64,000 bases of DNA from Thelephora terrestris (lineage: Eukaryota; Basidiomycota; Agaricomycetes; Thelephorales; Thelephoraceae): positions 434,001-498,000 of the forward strand of contig WIUZ02000011.1 in NCBI GenBank assembly GCA_015956445.1. The letters are read 5' to 3'. The notes below the pieces were generated by a model. That model was not told where the DNA came from and made no database searches. It saw only the letters and a program-made list of their open reading frames with translations. The translations under genes and the position numbers were made by a program. Below are positions 1-12,726 of this stretch, piece by piece; the first letter of the stretch is position 1, and every line of letters begins with the position of its first letter.

Positions 1-945
1 ACAACCCATGCCCCATGGAGAAAGGATAGCGTTGTACAACCCATGACCCATGGGGAACTGATAGTGTTGTACAACCCATGACCCATGGGGAACGGATAGC
101 ATTGTACAACCCATGAGGCATGGGGAACGGATAGCGTTGTACAATCCATGCCCCATGGGGAACGGATAGTGTTGTACAACCCATGGGGCATGGGAAATGG
201 ATAGTGTTGTACAACCCATGACCCATGGGAAATGGATAGCGTTGTACAACCCATGCCCCATGGGGAGCAGATAGTGTTGTACAACCCATGCCCCATGGAG
301 AAAGGATAGTGTTGTACAACCCATGACCCATGGGGAACAGATAGCGTTGTACAACCCATGACCCATGGGGAACGGATAGCGTTGTACAACCCATGGGGCA
401 TGGGAAATGGATAGCGTTGTACAACCCATGACCCATGGGAAATGGATAGTGTTGTACAACCCATGCCCCATGGGGAATGGATAGCGTTGTACAACCCATG
501 GGGCATGGGAATTGGATAGTGTTGTACAACCCATGGGCCATGAGAATCGGATAGCGTTGTACAACCCATGCCCCATGGAGAACGGATAGCGTTGTACAAC
601 CCATGACCCATGGGGAACAGATAGCGTTGTACAACCCATGGGGCATGGGAATTGGATAGCGTTGTACAACCCATGGGGCATGGGAAATGGATAGCGTTGT
701 ACAACCCATGACCCATGGGAAATGGATAGCGTTGTACAACCCATGCCCCATGGAGAAAGGATAGCGTTGTACAACCCATGACCCATGGGGAACAGATAGC
801 GTTGTACAACCCATGGGGCATGGAAATTGGATAGCGTTGTACAACCCATGCCCCATGGGGAAAGGATAGCATTGTACAACCCATGAGGCATGGGGAAGGG
901 ATAGTGTTGTACAACCCATGGGGCATGGGCAACGTATACTATTCC
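1..945. repeat. 35-bp palindromic tandem array
   Basis: About 27 head-to-tail copies of a 35-bp unit run from the window edge to about 945. Each unit contains the perfect 10-bp palindrome GTTGTACAAC and a near-palindrome CCATGnnnCATGG whose centre varies (ACC, CCC, AGG, GGG). The spacer reads roughly GGGAACGGATAGC. The period is not a multiple of three, so no long frame stays open. The array continues beyond the window start, so its true length is unknown. Confidence 0.93.
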
Positions 946-1089
946 ATTACCCATGGGTCATGGGTTGTACAATGGTATCTTTTCTCCATGGGTCATGGGT
1001 TGTACAACGCGTTGTACAACGTTGCATGGCCCATGACCCATGGAGAATTGTCACGATGTATGGTCCATGACCCATGGAGAAAAGATAGC

Positions 1090-2460
1090 TGAAGGGGCTC
1101 CCGTACGACAGTATGCCCTGCCCATGACCCATGGAGCGTACGGCGCCGTACGACAGTATGCCCTGCCCATGACCCATGGGTCGTACGGCGCCGTACGGTG
1201 GTATGCCCTGCCCATGACCCATGGAGCGTACGGCGCCGTACGGTGGTATGCCCTGCCCATGACCCATGGAGCGTACGGCGCCGTACGGGGGTATGCCCTA
1301 CCCATGACCCATGGATCGTACGGCGCCGTACGACAGTATGCCCTGCCCATGACCCATGGAGCGTACGGCGCCGTACGGTGGTATGCCCTGCCCATGACCC
1401 ATGGAGCGTACGGCGCCATACGACAGTATGCCCTGCCCATGACCCATGGAGCGTACGGCGCCGTACGGTGGTATGCCCTGCCCATGACCCATGGAGCGTA
1501 CGGCGCCGTACGGTGGTATGCCCTGCCCATGACCCATGGAGCGTACGGCGCCGTACGGGGGTATGCCCTACCCATGACCCATGGATCGTACGGCGCCGTA
1601 CGACAGTATGCCCTGCCCATGACCCATGGAGCGTACGGCGCCGTACGACAGTATGCCCTGCCCATGACCCATGGAGCGTACGGCGCCATACGACAGTATG
1701 CCCTGCCCATGACCCATGGAGCGTACGGCGCCGTACGACAGTATGCCCTGCCCATGACCCATGGAGCGTACGGCGCCGTACGACAGTATGCCCTGCCCAT
1801 GACCCATGGGTCGTACGGCGCCGTACGGTGGTATGCCCTGCCCATGACCCATGGAGCGTACGGCGCCGTACGGTGGTATGCCCTGCCCATGACCCATGGA
1901 GCGTACGGCGCCGTACGGGGGTATGCCCTACCCATGACCCATGGATCGTACGGCGCCGTACGACAGTATGCCCTGCCCATGACCCATGGAGCGTACGGCG
2001 CCGTACGGTGGTATGCCCTACCCATGACCCATGGAGCGTATGGCGCCGTACGGTGGTATGCCCTACCCATGACCCATGGACCGTACGGCGCCGTACGACA
2101 GTATGCCCTACCCATGACCCATGGAGCGTACGGCGCCATACGACAGTATGCCCTGCCCATGACCCATGGAGCGTACGGCGCCGTACGACAGTATGCCCTG
2201 CCCATGACCCATGGACCGTACGGCGCCGTACGGTGGTATGCCCTGCCCATGACCCATGGGTCGTACGGCGCCGTATGGGGGTTTGCCCTACCCATGACCC
2301 ATGGAGCGTACGACGCCGTACGGTGGTATGCCCTACCCATGACCCATGGAGCGTACGGCGCCGTACGGTGGTATGCCCTGCCCATGACCCATGGACCATA
2401 CGGCGCTGTACAGTGGAATGCCTTGCCTATGACCCATGGGTTGTACAGTGCCATACGGTG
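1090..2460. repeat. 45-bp palindromic tandem array, left arm
   Basis: About 30 copies of a 45-bp unit contain CCCATGACCCATGG and the perfect 16-bp palindrome CGTACGGCGCCGTACG, joined by a variable linker (ACAGTATGCCCTG or GTGGTATGCCCTG). Because 45 is divisible by three and the unit lacks stops in several frames, long open frames of 15-residue repeats appear on both strands. They are by-products of the array, not genes. Confidence 0.95.
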
Positions 2461-2690
2461 GATTACCTCGAAAAGAATATTTAATGGATTACCTAATAAG
2501 GAACTATATGATGGATTACCTCAAAAGGAAATATTTGATGAATTACCTAAAAAGGAAAGATTTGATGGATCTCCCCAAAAAAGAAATATTTGATGGATTA
2601 CCTAAAAAGAAAAATTTGCTTGACTGCCTAAAAGAGAAATGGTTGATGGATTACCTAAAAGGAAATATCTGATTGATTCTGGAAATAGCA
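2461..2690. repeat. 27-bp degenerate repeat, left arm
   Basis: About eight diverged copies of a 27-bp unit built on GGATTACCTAAAAAGGAAAT followed by ATTTGAT. The same words (GGAAATATTTGATGGATTAC) occur singly in the arms of the palindromic elements at 9.4, 12.3, 44.4 and 46.9 kb, which ties P0 to them. Confidence 0.85.
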
Positions 2691-2799
2691 ACATCCTAAC
2701 CTAACCTCAAGGCACTGCCAGATCAGGAATCCATTCACCTCTTGCATTAGTTTTCTGTTTGTAGTCCTGACTAACCCAAAGTGGTTAAGCTAACATCAT

Positions 2800-3060
2800 C
2801 CAATCTAACCTAACCTAACCTAACCTAACCTAACCTAACCTAACCTAACCTAACCTAACCTAACCTAACCTAACCCTAACCTAACCCTAACCTAACCCTC
2901 ACCTAACCTAACCCTCACCTAACCTAACCCTCACCTAACCTAACCCTCACCTAACCTAACCCTCACCTAACCTAACCCTCACCTAACCTAACCTAACCTA
3001 ACCCAACCTAACCTAACCCAACCCACCTGAAATAGCCAATCTAACCCATTTCAACCTAAC
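2800..3060. repeat. (CCTAA)n telomere-like tract, left arm of P0
   Basis: Perfect CCTAA pentamers grade into mixed CCTAA/CCCTAA and CCTCACCTAA units. The unit resembles TTAGG/TTAGGG telomere repeats but lies inside a mobile palindrome, so it is interstitial rather than a chromosome end. Confidence 0.9.
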
Positions 3061-3883
3061 CTAACCTGCAGTGGTCTATCCAACCTGACTATAGCTTTGC
3101 CTAAGCTGACCCATGGCAAACAAGTCCTAACTTAAACTTGACCTTGCCTAGCACACCAACATGTAACATGGGTTACAGGAATGCAGTGCAAAGTGCATAC
3201 CCCTTGGGGGACCTCCACCTGTATTTAGCCATAAGCTGGCTATCACTTGAACACACCTACTAAGCTGGACCTACCAGTTGGTAGACCTGCAAGCCAACAG
3301 GTCCATGGACTATATTCCATAAGCTGTGCCTGCCACCCAACCATATTCACCTCTCTTGTACCAGATATTAACTTGATGACAAATAAAGCCAATCCACCTG
3401 GCTGAACCTATGACCCAGTGGACTCATTAATTCATAAGTCTATAGGTCTGTGGGCCTGTAATGTGGAGGAACACACCCAGCTGGATTCTGGGTCTGTTCA
3501 GGTAGGTAAATTTGAGTTGTTGCTGAGTTTTGGCCTGGGCAAGAGATGTTTTGTGAATGTGGTTGGTGGTAATTGAGTGGCAGGATCTTTTATGGAATAC
3601 CAGTCCAAGGACCTTTTGGCTTGCAGGTCCACCAACTGGTAGGTCCAGGTTAGTAGGTGTGTTCAAGTGATAGCCAGCTTATGGCTAAATACAAGTGGAG
3701 GTCCCCCAAGGGGTATGCACTTTGCACTGCATTCCTGTAACCCATGTTACATGTTGGTGTGCTAGGCAAGGTCAAGTTTAAGTTAGGACTTGTTTGTCAT
3801 GGGTCAGCTTAAGCAAAGCTATAGTCAGGTTGGATAGACCACTGCAGGTTAGGTTAGGGTGAAATGGGTTAGATTGGCTGTTT

Positions 3884-4005
3884 CAGGTTAGGTTAGGTTA
3901 GGTTAGGTTAGGTTAGGTTAGGTTAGGTGAGGGTTGGGTTAGGGTTAGGTCAGGGTTAGGTCAGGGTTAGGTTAGGTTAGGTTAGGTTAGGTTAGATTGG
4001 ATGAT
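3884..4005. repeat. (TTAGG)n tract, right arm of P0
   Basis: Inverted counterpart of the CCTAA tract at 2800-3060, shorter (about 120 bp), with interspersed TTAGGG and GTCAGGG units. Confidence 0.9.
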
Positions 4006-4134
4006 GTTAGCTTAACCACTTTGGGTCAGTCAGGACTACAAACAGAAAACTAATGCAAGAGGTGAATGGATTCCTGATCTGGCAGTGCCTTGAGGTTAGG
4101 TTACGATGTTGCTATTTTCCAGAATCAATCAGAT

Positions 4135-4390
4135 ATTTCCTTTTTAGGTAATCCATCAACTATTTCTCTTTTAGGCAGTCAAGCAAATTTTTCTTTTTAG
4201 GTAATCCATCAAATATTTCCTTTTTAGGTAATTCATCAAATCTTTCCTTTTTAGGTAATGCATCAAATATTTTCTTTTTAGGTAATTCATCAAATATTTC
4301 CTTTTTAGGTAATTCATCAAATATTTCTTCTTTAGGTAATCCATCATATAGTTCCTTATTAGGTAATCCATTAAATTTTTTTTCAAGGTA
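4135..4390. repeat. 27-bp degenerate repeat, right arm
   Basis: About nine inverted copies of the 27-bp unit (TTTCCTTTTTAGGTAATCCA type), mirroring 2461-2690. Confidence 0.85.
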
Positions 4391-6670
4391 ATCCACCGTA
4401 CGGCACTGTACAACCCATGGGCCATGGGCAAGGCATTCCACTGTACGGCGCCGTACGCTCCATGGGTCATGGATAGGGCATATCACCATACAGCACCGTA
4501 CCACCCATGGGTCATGGGCAAGGCATTCCACTGTACAGCGCCGTACGGTCCATGGGTCATGGGCAGGGCATACCACCGTACGGCGCCGTACGCTCCATGG
4601 GTCATGGGCAGGGCATACTGTCGTACGGCGCCGTACGACCCATGGGTCATGGGCAGGGCATACTGTCGTACGGTGCCGTACGGTCCATGGGTCATGGGTA
4701 GGGCATACCACCGTACGGCGCCGTACGCTCCATGGGTCATGGGCAGGGCATACTGTCGTACGGCACCGTACGACCCATGGGTCATGGGTAGGGCATACCA
4801 CCGTACGGCGCCGTACGACCCATGGGTCATGGGCAGGGCATACTGTCGTACGGTGCCGTACGGTCCATGGGTCATGGGTAGGGCATACCACCGTACGGCG
4901 CCGTACGCTCCATGGGTCATGGGTAGGGCATACTGTCGTACGGCGCCGTACGACCCATGGGTCATGGGCAGGGCATACTGTCGTACGGTGCCGTACGCTC
5001 CATGGGTCATGGGTAGGGCATACCACCGTACGGCGCCGTACGCTCCATGGGTCATGGGCAGGGCATACTGTCGTACGGCACCGTACGACCCATGGGTCAT
5101 GGGTAGGGCATACCACCGTACGGCGCCGTACGCTCCATGGGTCATGGGCAGGGCATACTGTCGTACGGTGCCGTACGGTCCATGGGTCATGGGTAGGGCA
5201 TACCACCGTACGGCGCCGTACGCTCCATGGGTCATGGGCAGGGCATACTGTCGTACGGCACCGTACGACCCATGGGTCATGGGTAGGGCATACCACCGTA
5301 CGGCGCCGTACGCTCCATGGGTCATGGGCAGGGCATACTGTCGTACGGCGCCGTGCGACCCATGGGTCATGGGTAGGGCATACCACCATACGGCGCCGTA
5401 CGACCCATGGGTCATGGGCAGGGCATACTGTCGTACGGTGCCGTACGGTCCATGGGTCATGGGTAGGGCATACCACCGTACGGCGCCGTACGCTCCATGG
5501 GTCATGGGTAGGGCATACTGTCGTACGGCGCCGTACGACCCATGGGTCATGGGTAGGGCATACCACCGTACGGCGCCGTACGCTCCATGGGTCATGGGCA
5601 GGGCATACTGTCGTACGGTGCCGTACGGTCCATGGGTCATGGGTAGGGCATACCACCGTATGGCGCCGTACGCTCCATGGGTCATGGGTAGGGCATACTG
5701 TCGTACGGCGCCGTACGCTCCATGGGTCATGGGTAGGGCATACCACCGTACGGCGCCGTACGACCCATGGGTCATGGGCAGGGCATACTGTTGTACGGCG
5801 CCGTACGCTCCATGGGTCATGGGTAGGGCATACTGTCGTACGGCGCCGTACGACCCATGGGTCATGGGTAGGGCATACCACCGTACGGCGCCGTACGCTC
5901 CATGGGTCATGGGCAGGGCATACTGTCGTACGGTGCCGTACGGTCCATGGGTCATGGGTAGGGCATACCACCGTATGGCGCCGTACGCTCCATGGGTCAT
6001 GGGTAGGGCATACTGTCGTACGGCGCCGTACGCTCCATGGGTCATGGGTAGGGCATACCACCGTACGGCGCCGTACGACCCATGGGTCATGGGCAGGGCA
6101 TACTGTTGTACGGCGCCGTACGCTCCATGGGTCATGGGTAGGGCATACTGTCGTACGGCGCCGTACGACCCATGGGTCATGGGTAGGGCATACCACCGTA
6201 CGGCGCCGTACGCTCCATGGGTCATGGGCAGGGCATACTGTCGTACGGCGCCGTACGCTCCATGGGTCATGGGTAGGGCAAACCCCCGTACGGCGCCGTA
6301 CGACCCATGGGTCATGGGCAGGGCATACCACCGTACGGCGCCGTACGACCCATGGGTCATGGGCAGGGCATACCACCGTACGGCGCCGTACGCTCCATGG
6401 GTCATGGGCAGGGTGGATGGCTGTCCAGCACCACCGTACGGCCCATGGGTCATGGGAAGGGCATACCACCGTACGGCATCGTACAACCCATGGGTCATGG
6501 ACAGGCCATACTGTCATACAGCACCGTACAACCCATGGGTCATGGGGCCCACACACCATCGTACGGTCCATGGGTCATGGGGATTTGTACCTGTCGTACG
6601 GCGACGTATGGCCCATGGGTCATGGGATTTTGTCACGCCGTACGGTCCATGGGTCATGGGGAAAAAGTAG
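4391..6670. repeat. 45-bp palindromic tandem array, right arm
   Basis: About 48 copies of the 45-bp unit in inverse orientation, again with CGTACGGCGCCGTACG and CCATGGGTCATGGG. Higher-order blocks of variant units (for example TGTCGTACGGTGCCGTACGG next to CCACCGTACGGC) recur every 3-6 units, which suggests recent expansion by unequal exchange. Units decay between about 6410 and 6670. Confidence 0.95.
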
Positions 6671-6689
6671 CTGAATGGGCTCCTTCTTT

Positions 6690-7062
6690 ATTATTCAGAG
6701 GTCAGCAAGGAAGACTACAACACTTTCATTGTACGTTGCTCTACCTTGTTTGAGACCGTTCATTCATTCGCCGCTTCACCCGCTAGGCATCAATCCATCA
6801 AGCGATGGCAGCCGCCGGCATATCAATGACAGCTACTTGTCAAGTTGTCCAAGCAGGACCACTCGCGGAAGTTCTCGATGTCGTGCGCCAATTTTTCCCA
6901 TCCACATGACACGCGCACGACTGTCTTACTAACTTATAGTCACGTAGGTCTGTGAAAAGTTCCCCTGGCTTGGGGATTATGAAAACGATTGGCCTGCGAC
7001 AATGGTCATGAAGCAGTACCTCAGGAATAGCCGCAATAACGCCAACCGCAAAGCTTGAAACG
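6690..7062 (+). pseudogene. 3' end of an unrecognised spliced gene (remnant)
   Basis: Just outside the palindrome, a GTACGT donor (about 6731), possible acceptors (CGCTAG near 6785; TTATAG near 6940) and a final open stretch from about 6951 are visible. The stretch encodes roughly VCEKFPWLGDYENDWPATMV and then KQYLRNSRNNANRKA before a stop at about 7059. The 5' part is absent or swallowed by the satellite. The tail looks like a real fungal C-terminus, but I do not recognise a domain. Confidence 0.35.
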
Positions 7063-8044
7063 CCGTTGCCGCCGTCACTCCCGCCAACGCCGCCAACGCC
7101 TAGTGTGCATCGTTACTGTTGCGTGCCACCCGAAGTCAATTGAACACTTCGTTCTGTATATTCCTCTTGTCTTTGCAACACACATTTGTATTTAGTATTA
7201 GCTCGAATGAGATGCCTGGCTCTATGTGCCAAGTGCCTGCCCAACCCGGTTTCCCTTAAAACAAGCGACCCTGATTAGTAAATTTGACACTAAAACCCAT
7301 CACAGAGGGTACTGACGTTGTGTGCTTAATTGTGTACCAAGGTTACTGATTTCAACGACAACAAATTCAGTACATTTTTGCCGCAGACCAGTACTCACCA
7401 TACTGATAATTCAGTACATTCGCAGTACATAGGGTACTCGCCGTGCACTAAAAATCATTACATTTTCTTTTTACAGTGGACGCGGCCCGACGCGCGAACG
7501 ACTCAGGCTCTCGACCGCGCTCCCGGCCCAGTCGTTTACACAACATTTTGTTGCACATAATACCTAGATTACATTTAATACAAGTCAAGTCCCAGTGGAC
7601 AGCTATTTTGAGGGGTTATTGATCACTCGGTGTTGATTGTCATCGCTCGATGGCGAACGCCTCGTGCTTGATAGCAAACATTGACTCACACTCAAAAAAT
7701 ACCACACATAAAATTCGGCAACACATAAAATTCAGCTGCAAATTAAATTCAGCTGCACACTAAATTCAGCTGCACACTAAATTCAGCTGCACATCAAATT
7801 CAGCCACACATATAAATTCAGTGAATGTTTACTGAATCTACAAGTTCAGCCAGAACACGACAGAACCAATGAGAAAATCTCAGTCAGCATAGGCAACAGA
7901 ATTTCAGTCTTGTATACATAGTAGGTATCTTACATCAGAACATGTCAAGTCTATTGGTAATCACAGAAATTTGATCCTTCTATCCCTGCTGCATCAATAT
8001 TGTGACCACTGAGGAGCTCATAAAAATTGAGCTCTTCATCAAAG
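7063..8044. other. Intergenic stretch, no gene seen
   Basis: AT-rich non-coding sequence between the P0 element and the first family-1 element. It contains repeated CAGTACAT words (7365-7440) and a 17-bp tandem repeat, listed separately. No convincing frame is seen. Confidence 0.6.
7704..7822. repeat. 17-bp tandem repeat
   Basis: About seven copies of a 17-bp unit close to CACTAAATTCAGCTGCA. The central four copies are nearly identical. Confidence 0.8.
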
Positions 8045-8958
8045 CTATATGAGTGTCAGGAACATGGTATTTTTAAACTTTTTATAACACGCTCTTTCTT
8101 CGAATTCTTCTTACCATTTCTTATGTTTGAATGCTTCACACTCCTTATCTTTCACTCCAATCATTCAAACACACACAAACGCGCATATATTTCACGGCAA
8201 TACGGAACAACTGGCTATATACGATGCTTATACAACGTCCTCAAAAGTCGACTCTATCTACGGCAGGCCTAAAGGTCATCAACTGTCCATCCCGGAGATC
8301 GAGGAACTGGCCCCTCCTCACAAGGATCTCTCCAAACATGGCGTCACCATCTTCCGCGCTCAACTGAACCTCGAGTTCAAGCCGATAGGAAGAGATACCT
8401 TCGAGCGGACCGATCAGCCTCCCAGATGTCACCGAACTGCGGAACACCTGATCCCACATCTCCATCACCGGGTGACTGCTCGGCAGCGCTGTCGACGTAG
8501 CCGACAGAGCCATGCGATGAGCAACACGGCATCGAGAGCGTTTGCAACGCTGCCCTGTTGTCACCGGACGTACCTCAATGGCCCTCGGAGCATCTTCAGC
8601 CCGGTCAACCTCCATGACCTCATCCTCGATCTTGACCAGTTGACTGATTGGCTGCAACGGGCAACACCGACAGTTCTCCTTGTCGGACTCGGCCAACGTA
8701 GAAGCCGGAGCCGGAGTTGGGACGGGAACAGTGTTCTCGATCGGAGGTGTCGCGTAGGACGATGGGTTAGGCGATGGGAGTACTACCTCATCGGCGTACT
8801 CCAGCTCGAACGGAACCAGTAGTCCTTATCATAATTGTGTACAATTTACTGCCAGATCTCGTAAAAATGTAATACTTTAACTCGTAGCGATTACAATGCT
8901 CAATGGCATTGCAATGCTGCCTGTGGCAGTTGTAATGCTGCCTGTGGCAGTTGCAATA

Positions 8959-10362
8959 CCAGCTGCTCGGTACTCCTGATTAGGCAGGAGCCGACAATGT
9001 GGTAGCACCGAGTGACTGGGTGTGCTTATATAAGTGAGTCATGTGATTTTTCCAAAAAAGGAAATTTTGATGGCTTATATAAGCAGGTCAGGTGACTGAA
9101 AAAAGTGGGAGTTGCTGATGTAAGCAGATCATGTGACTGACCAAAAAAGGAAATTTTTGATGGCTTACATAAGCGACTTGAAAATGATTTTGGCATTGAA
9201 TTTCCCAAAGAGGAAATTTTGATGGCTGACATAAGCAGGTCATGTGACTGAAAAAAGTGGGTGTTGCTTATGTAATCAGGTCATGTGACCGTCCAAAAAA
9301 GGAAAGTTTTGATGGCTTACATAAGCGTCTCAAAATTGCTTTTGGAGGGGTCTTTCCTAAAAAGGAAATTCCTTTTTAGGAAATATTTGATGGATTACCA
9401 AAAAAGGAAATTTTGATGGCTTACATAAGCAGCTCAAAAATGCTTTTCACAAAAATTACCGAAAAAGGAAATTTCTTTTTTGGGAAAGAGTTTCCAAAAA
9501 AGGAAATTTTGATGGCTTACATGAGCAACTCAAAAATGATTTTGGCAAAAATTTCCTAAAAAGGAAATTATATGCCAGAAAAATCGGAAAAATGCCAGAA
9601 AAATCTTAAAAAATACCGAAAAAATTCCCACAGGTCTAGAAAGTGCCCAAAATGGTAAATTACTCCCAGAAATATCCAGAAAATTGTTTTTCTGGCTGGA
9701 AAAATCATGAAAAATTCCAGAATGTAGATAAATATTTTATAAAAATTATTTCAATTTTTTTGGTCCATTGAATAGCCCATAATTGTAATATTAATATATT
9801 TTTTGCCCAAAAAATTCATAAAAATCCCAAAAAATAAATCAAAATAGGAAAATACAAATATATCCATAATATTCATTATATCATGAAGTACAGACCAGTT
9901 TGTGGTCATAAACTAGCCCTAAACCTAGTCCTGGACCTAACCTAACCTAACCTAGCCTAACTCTAGCCCTAACCCTAACCCTAACCTAGACCTAAACCTA
10001 CACCTAACCTAACACTAAACCCAACCTAACCCTAACCTAACCTAACCTAACCTAACCTAACCTAACCTAACCTAACCTAAACCTAACCTAACCTAACCTT
10101 AACCTAACCTAACCCAACCTAACCTAACCTAACCTAACTCAACCTAACCTAACCTAACCCAACCTAACCTAACCTAACCTAAACCTAACCTTAACCTAAC
10201 CTAACCTAACCTAACCCCAAACCTAACCTGCCCTATATCCAGCCTGCCCTAAACCTAACCTAGCACCAAACCTAAACCTAAACCTAAACCTAAACCTAAA
10301 CCTACATCTAAACCTAACCTGCCCTAAACCTAACTCTGACCTGGCCTAGTTCAGCCTTGTCT

Positions 10363-10393
<31 letters not shown>

Positions 10394-11391
10394 TCTTATC
10401 CTGTCTTACCTACCCTAGACCCAACCTAACCTGACATAGTCAACTTAGCCTAGTCCACCACAGATCACCCAACCTAACCTAAAGTGGTTCACCTGACCTA
10501 GACTGATGCAACTTGAGTTTATCTCTTCTAATCAGCTGTAATCTTATCTGGCCTTAATCCAAATACCGTAGCTAACCAACATCTAACCCAACTTCACCTG
10601 GCTCACCAGCAAGTAACTGGGCTACAGGAACACACTGTGAACTGCACTATCCCATATCCTGTATCCAACTGTCACTCAAACACAAGAACTGTGGTGGACC
10701 TACAAGTTAGTGGACCCATAAGCCCACAGACCCACAAGTATAGGCTGCTCACTCAGTGGAGACATCTGTTATCCAACCTCACCCACGTACCACCCTCACC
10801 CTGTGTTCTGTGCCAGAGTGCAACTTCACCACAGCTCAAGTTCAACTACCTGGCTAAACCCATGTACAATCAGGTCTACAAATCCATGGATCCATAACCA
10901 ACAGTCTATCAACCTGACTTGCAGGTTCAGCCAGGTGGTTGAACTTGAGCTGTGGGTGAAGTTGCACTCTGGCACAGAACACAGGGTGAGGGTGGTACGT
11001 GGGTGAGGTTGGATAACAGATGTCTCCACTGAGTGAGCAGCCTATACTTGTGGGTCTGTGGGCTTATGGGTCCACTAACTTGTAGGTCCACCACAGTTCT
11101 TGTGTTTGAGTGACAGTTGGATACAGGATATGGGATAGTGCAGTTCACAGTGTGTTCCTGTAGCCCAGTTACTTGCTGGTGAGCCAGGTGAAGTTGGGTT
11201 AGATGTTGGTTAGCTACGGTATTTGGATTAAGGCCAGATAAGATTACAGCTGATTAGAAGAGATAAACTCAAGTTGCATCAGTCTAGGTCAGGTGAACCA
11301 CTTTAGGTTAGGTTGGGTGATCTGTGGTGGACTAGGCTAAGTTGACTATGTCAGGTTAGGTTGGGTCTAGGGTAGGTAAGACAGGATAAGA

Positions 11392-11422
<31 letters not shown>

Positions 11423-12726
11423 AGACAAGGCTGAACTAGGCCAGGTCAGAGTTAGGTTTAGGGCAGGTTAGGTTTAGATGTAGGTTTAGGTTTAGGTTTA
11501 GGTTTAGGTTTAGGTTTGGTGCTAGGTTAGGTTTAGGGCAGGCTGGATATAGGGCAGGTTAGGTTTGGGGTTAGGTTAGGTTAGGTTAGGTTAAGGTTAG
11601 GTTTAGGTTAGGTTAGGTTAGGTTGGGTTAGGTTAGGTTAGGTTGAGTTAGGTTAGGTTAGGTTAGGTTGGGTTAGGTTAGGTTAAGGTTAGGTTAGGTT
11701 AGGTTTAGGTTAGGTTAGGTTAGGTTAGGTTAGGTTAGGTTAGGTTAGGGTTAGGTTGGGTTTAGTGTTAGGTTAGGTGTAGGTTTAGGTCTAGGTTAGG
11801 GTTAGGGTTAGGGCTAGAGTTAGGCTAGGTTAGGTTAGGTTAGGTCCAGGACTAGGTTTAGGGCTAGTTTATGACCACAAACTGGTCTGTACTTCATGAT
11901 ATAATGAATATTATGGATATATTTGTATTTTCCTATTTTGATTTATTTTTTTGGGATTTTTATGAATTTTTTGGGCAAAAAATATATTAATATTACAATT
12001 ATGGGCTATTCAATGGACCAAAAAAATTGAAATAATTTTTATAAAATATTTATCTATATTCTGGAATTTTTCATGATTTTTCCAGCCAGAAAAACAATTT
12101 TCTGGATATTTCTGGGAGGAATTTACCATTTTGGGCACTTTCTAGACCTGTGGGAATTTTTTCGGTATTTTTTAAGATTTTTCTGGCATTTTTCCGATTT
12201 TTCTGGCATATAATTTCCTTTTTAGGAAATTTTTGCCAAAATCATTTTTGAGTTGCTCATGTAAGCCATCAAAATTTCCTTTTTTGGTAATCCATCAAAT
12301 ATTTCCTAAAAAGGAATTTCCTTTTTAGGAAAGACCCCTCCAAAAGCAATTTTGAGACGCTTATGTAAGCCATCAAAACTTTCCTTTTTTGGACGGTCAC
12401 ATGACCTGATTACATAAGCAACACCCACTTTTTTCAGTCACATGACCTGCTTATGTCAGCCATCAAAATTTCCTCTTTGGGAAATTCAATGCCAAAATCA
12501 TTTTCAAGTCGCTTATGTAAGCCATCAAAAATTTCCTTTTTTGGTCAGTCACATGATCTGCTTACATCAGCAACTCCCACTTTTTTCAGTCACCTGACCT
12601 GCTTATATAAGCCATCAAAATTTCCTTTTTTGGAAAAATCACATGACTCACTTATATAAGCACACCCAGTCACTCGGTGCTACCACATTGTCGGCTCCTG
12701 CCTAATCAGGAGTACCGAGCAGCTGG
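8959..12726. mobile_element. Giant palindromic telomere-repeat element P1
   Basis: 3768 bp bounded by CCAGCTGCTCGG...CCGAGCAGCTGG with a TA duplication (8957-8958, 12727-12728). The arms mirror each other about a loop near 10.86-10.92 kb. From outside in each arm holds: a terminal segment; units combining GCTTATGTAAGC-like, GTCATGTGAC and TTTCCTTTTTTGG words; an AT-rich part; (CCTAA)n (9920-10330, mirrored 11440-11870); (CTTAT)n (10360-10400, mirrored 11390-11420); and a unique inner segment. The same 68-residue frame appears on opposite strands at both ends, showing near identity of the arms. The right arm is about 120 bp shorter. No coding capacity is seen, so it is presumably moved in trans by a TA-targeting (Tc1/mariner or pogo-like) transposase. 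Confidence 0.85.
9920..10330. repeat. (CCTAA)n/(CCTAAA)n tract in P1
   Basis: Mixed CCTAA, ACCTAA and CCTAAACC units with scattered substitutions. Its inverse is at 11440-11870, and a CTTAT pentamer run follows at 10360-10400. Confidence 0.88.

Larger units (their letters stand above)
1..6670. mobile_element. Giant palindromic repeat element (P0)
   Basis: Left and right halves are inverted copies around a centre near 3457. The peptide-free block at about 3100-3330 (AAGCTGACCCATGGC onwards) reappears inverted at about 3590-3810. The (CCTAA)n tract at 2800-3060 faces (TTAGG)n at 3884-4005. The 27-bp repeat at 2461-2690 faces 4135-4390, and the 45-bp array at 1090-2460 faces 4391-6560. The right 45-bp array is longer (about 48 units against 30), and the 35-bp array has no right-hand partner. 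It shares its architecture (AT-rich 'TTTCCTTTTTAGG' units, then pentamer telomere-like repeat, then a loop) with the elements at 8959-12726 and 44126-47269, so it is probably a larger member of that group. No transposase is seen. The left end lies outside the window and no target duplication could be found. Confidence 0.8.

Noticed and set aside
1040-2593. Very long open frames of 15-residue repeats across the 45-bp arrays on both strands (also 4160-6670)
   Set aside because: The 45-bp unit is divisible by three and lacks stops in several frames, so open frames arise in multiple frames and both strands at once. No start context, intron or non-repeat domain supports a protein.
2800-3060. True telomere or chromosome end
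   Set aside because: The tract is mirrored within a palindromic mobile element, recurs inside P1 and P2 with TA duplications, and is embedded in continuous sequence.
1-6670. CRISPR-like array
   Set aside because: Units are contiguous with no unique spacers, and the organism is eukaryotic.
8127-8822. 231-codon plus-strand frame
   Set aside because: It is antisense to the conserved last exon of the family-1 gene and has no start context or homologous frame in the other copies.
9026-9232. 68-residue protein (identical frame at 12453-12659 on the other strand)
   Set aside because: It is a mirrored stretch of the palindrome arms made of short repeats; identity reflects arm symmetry, not coding.
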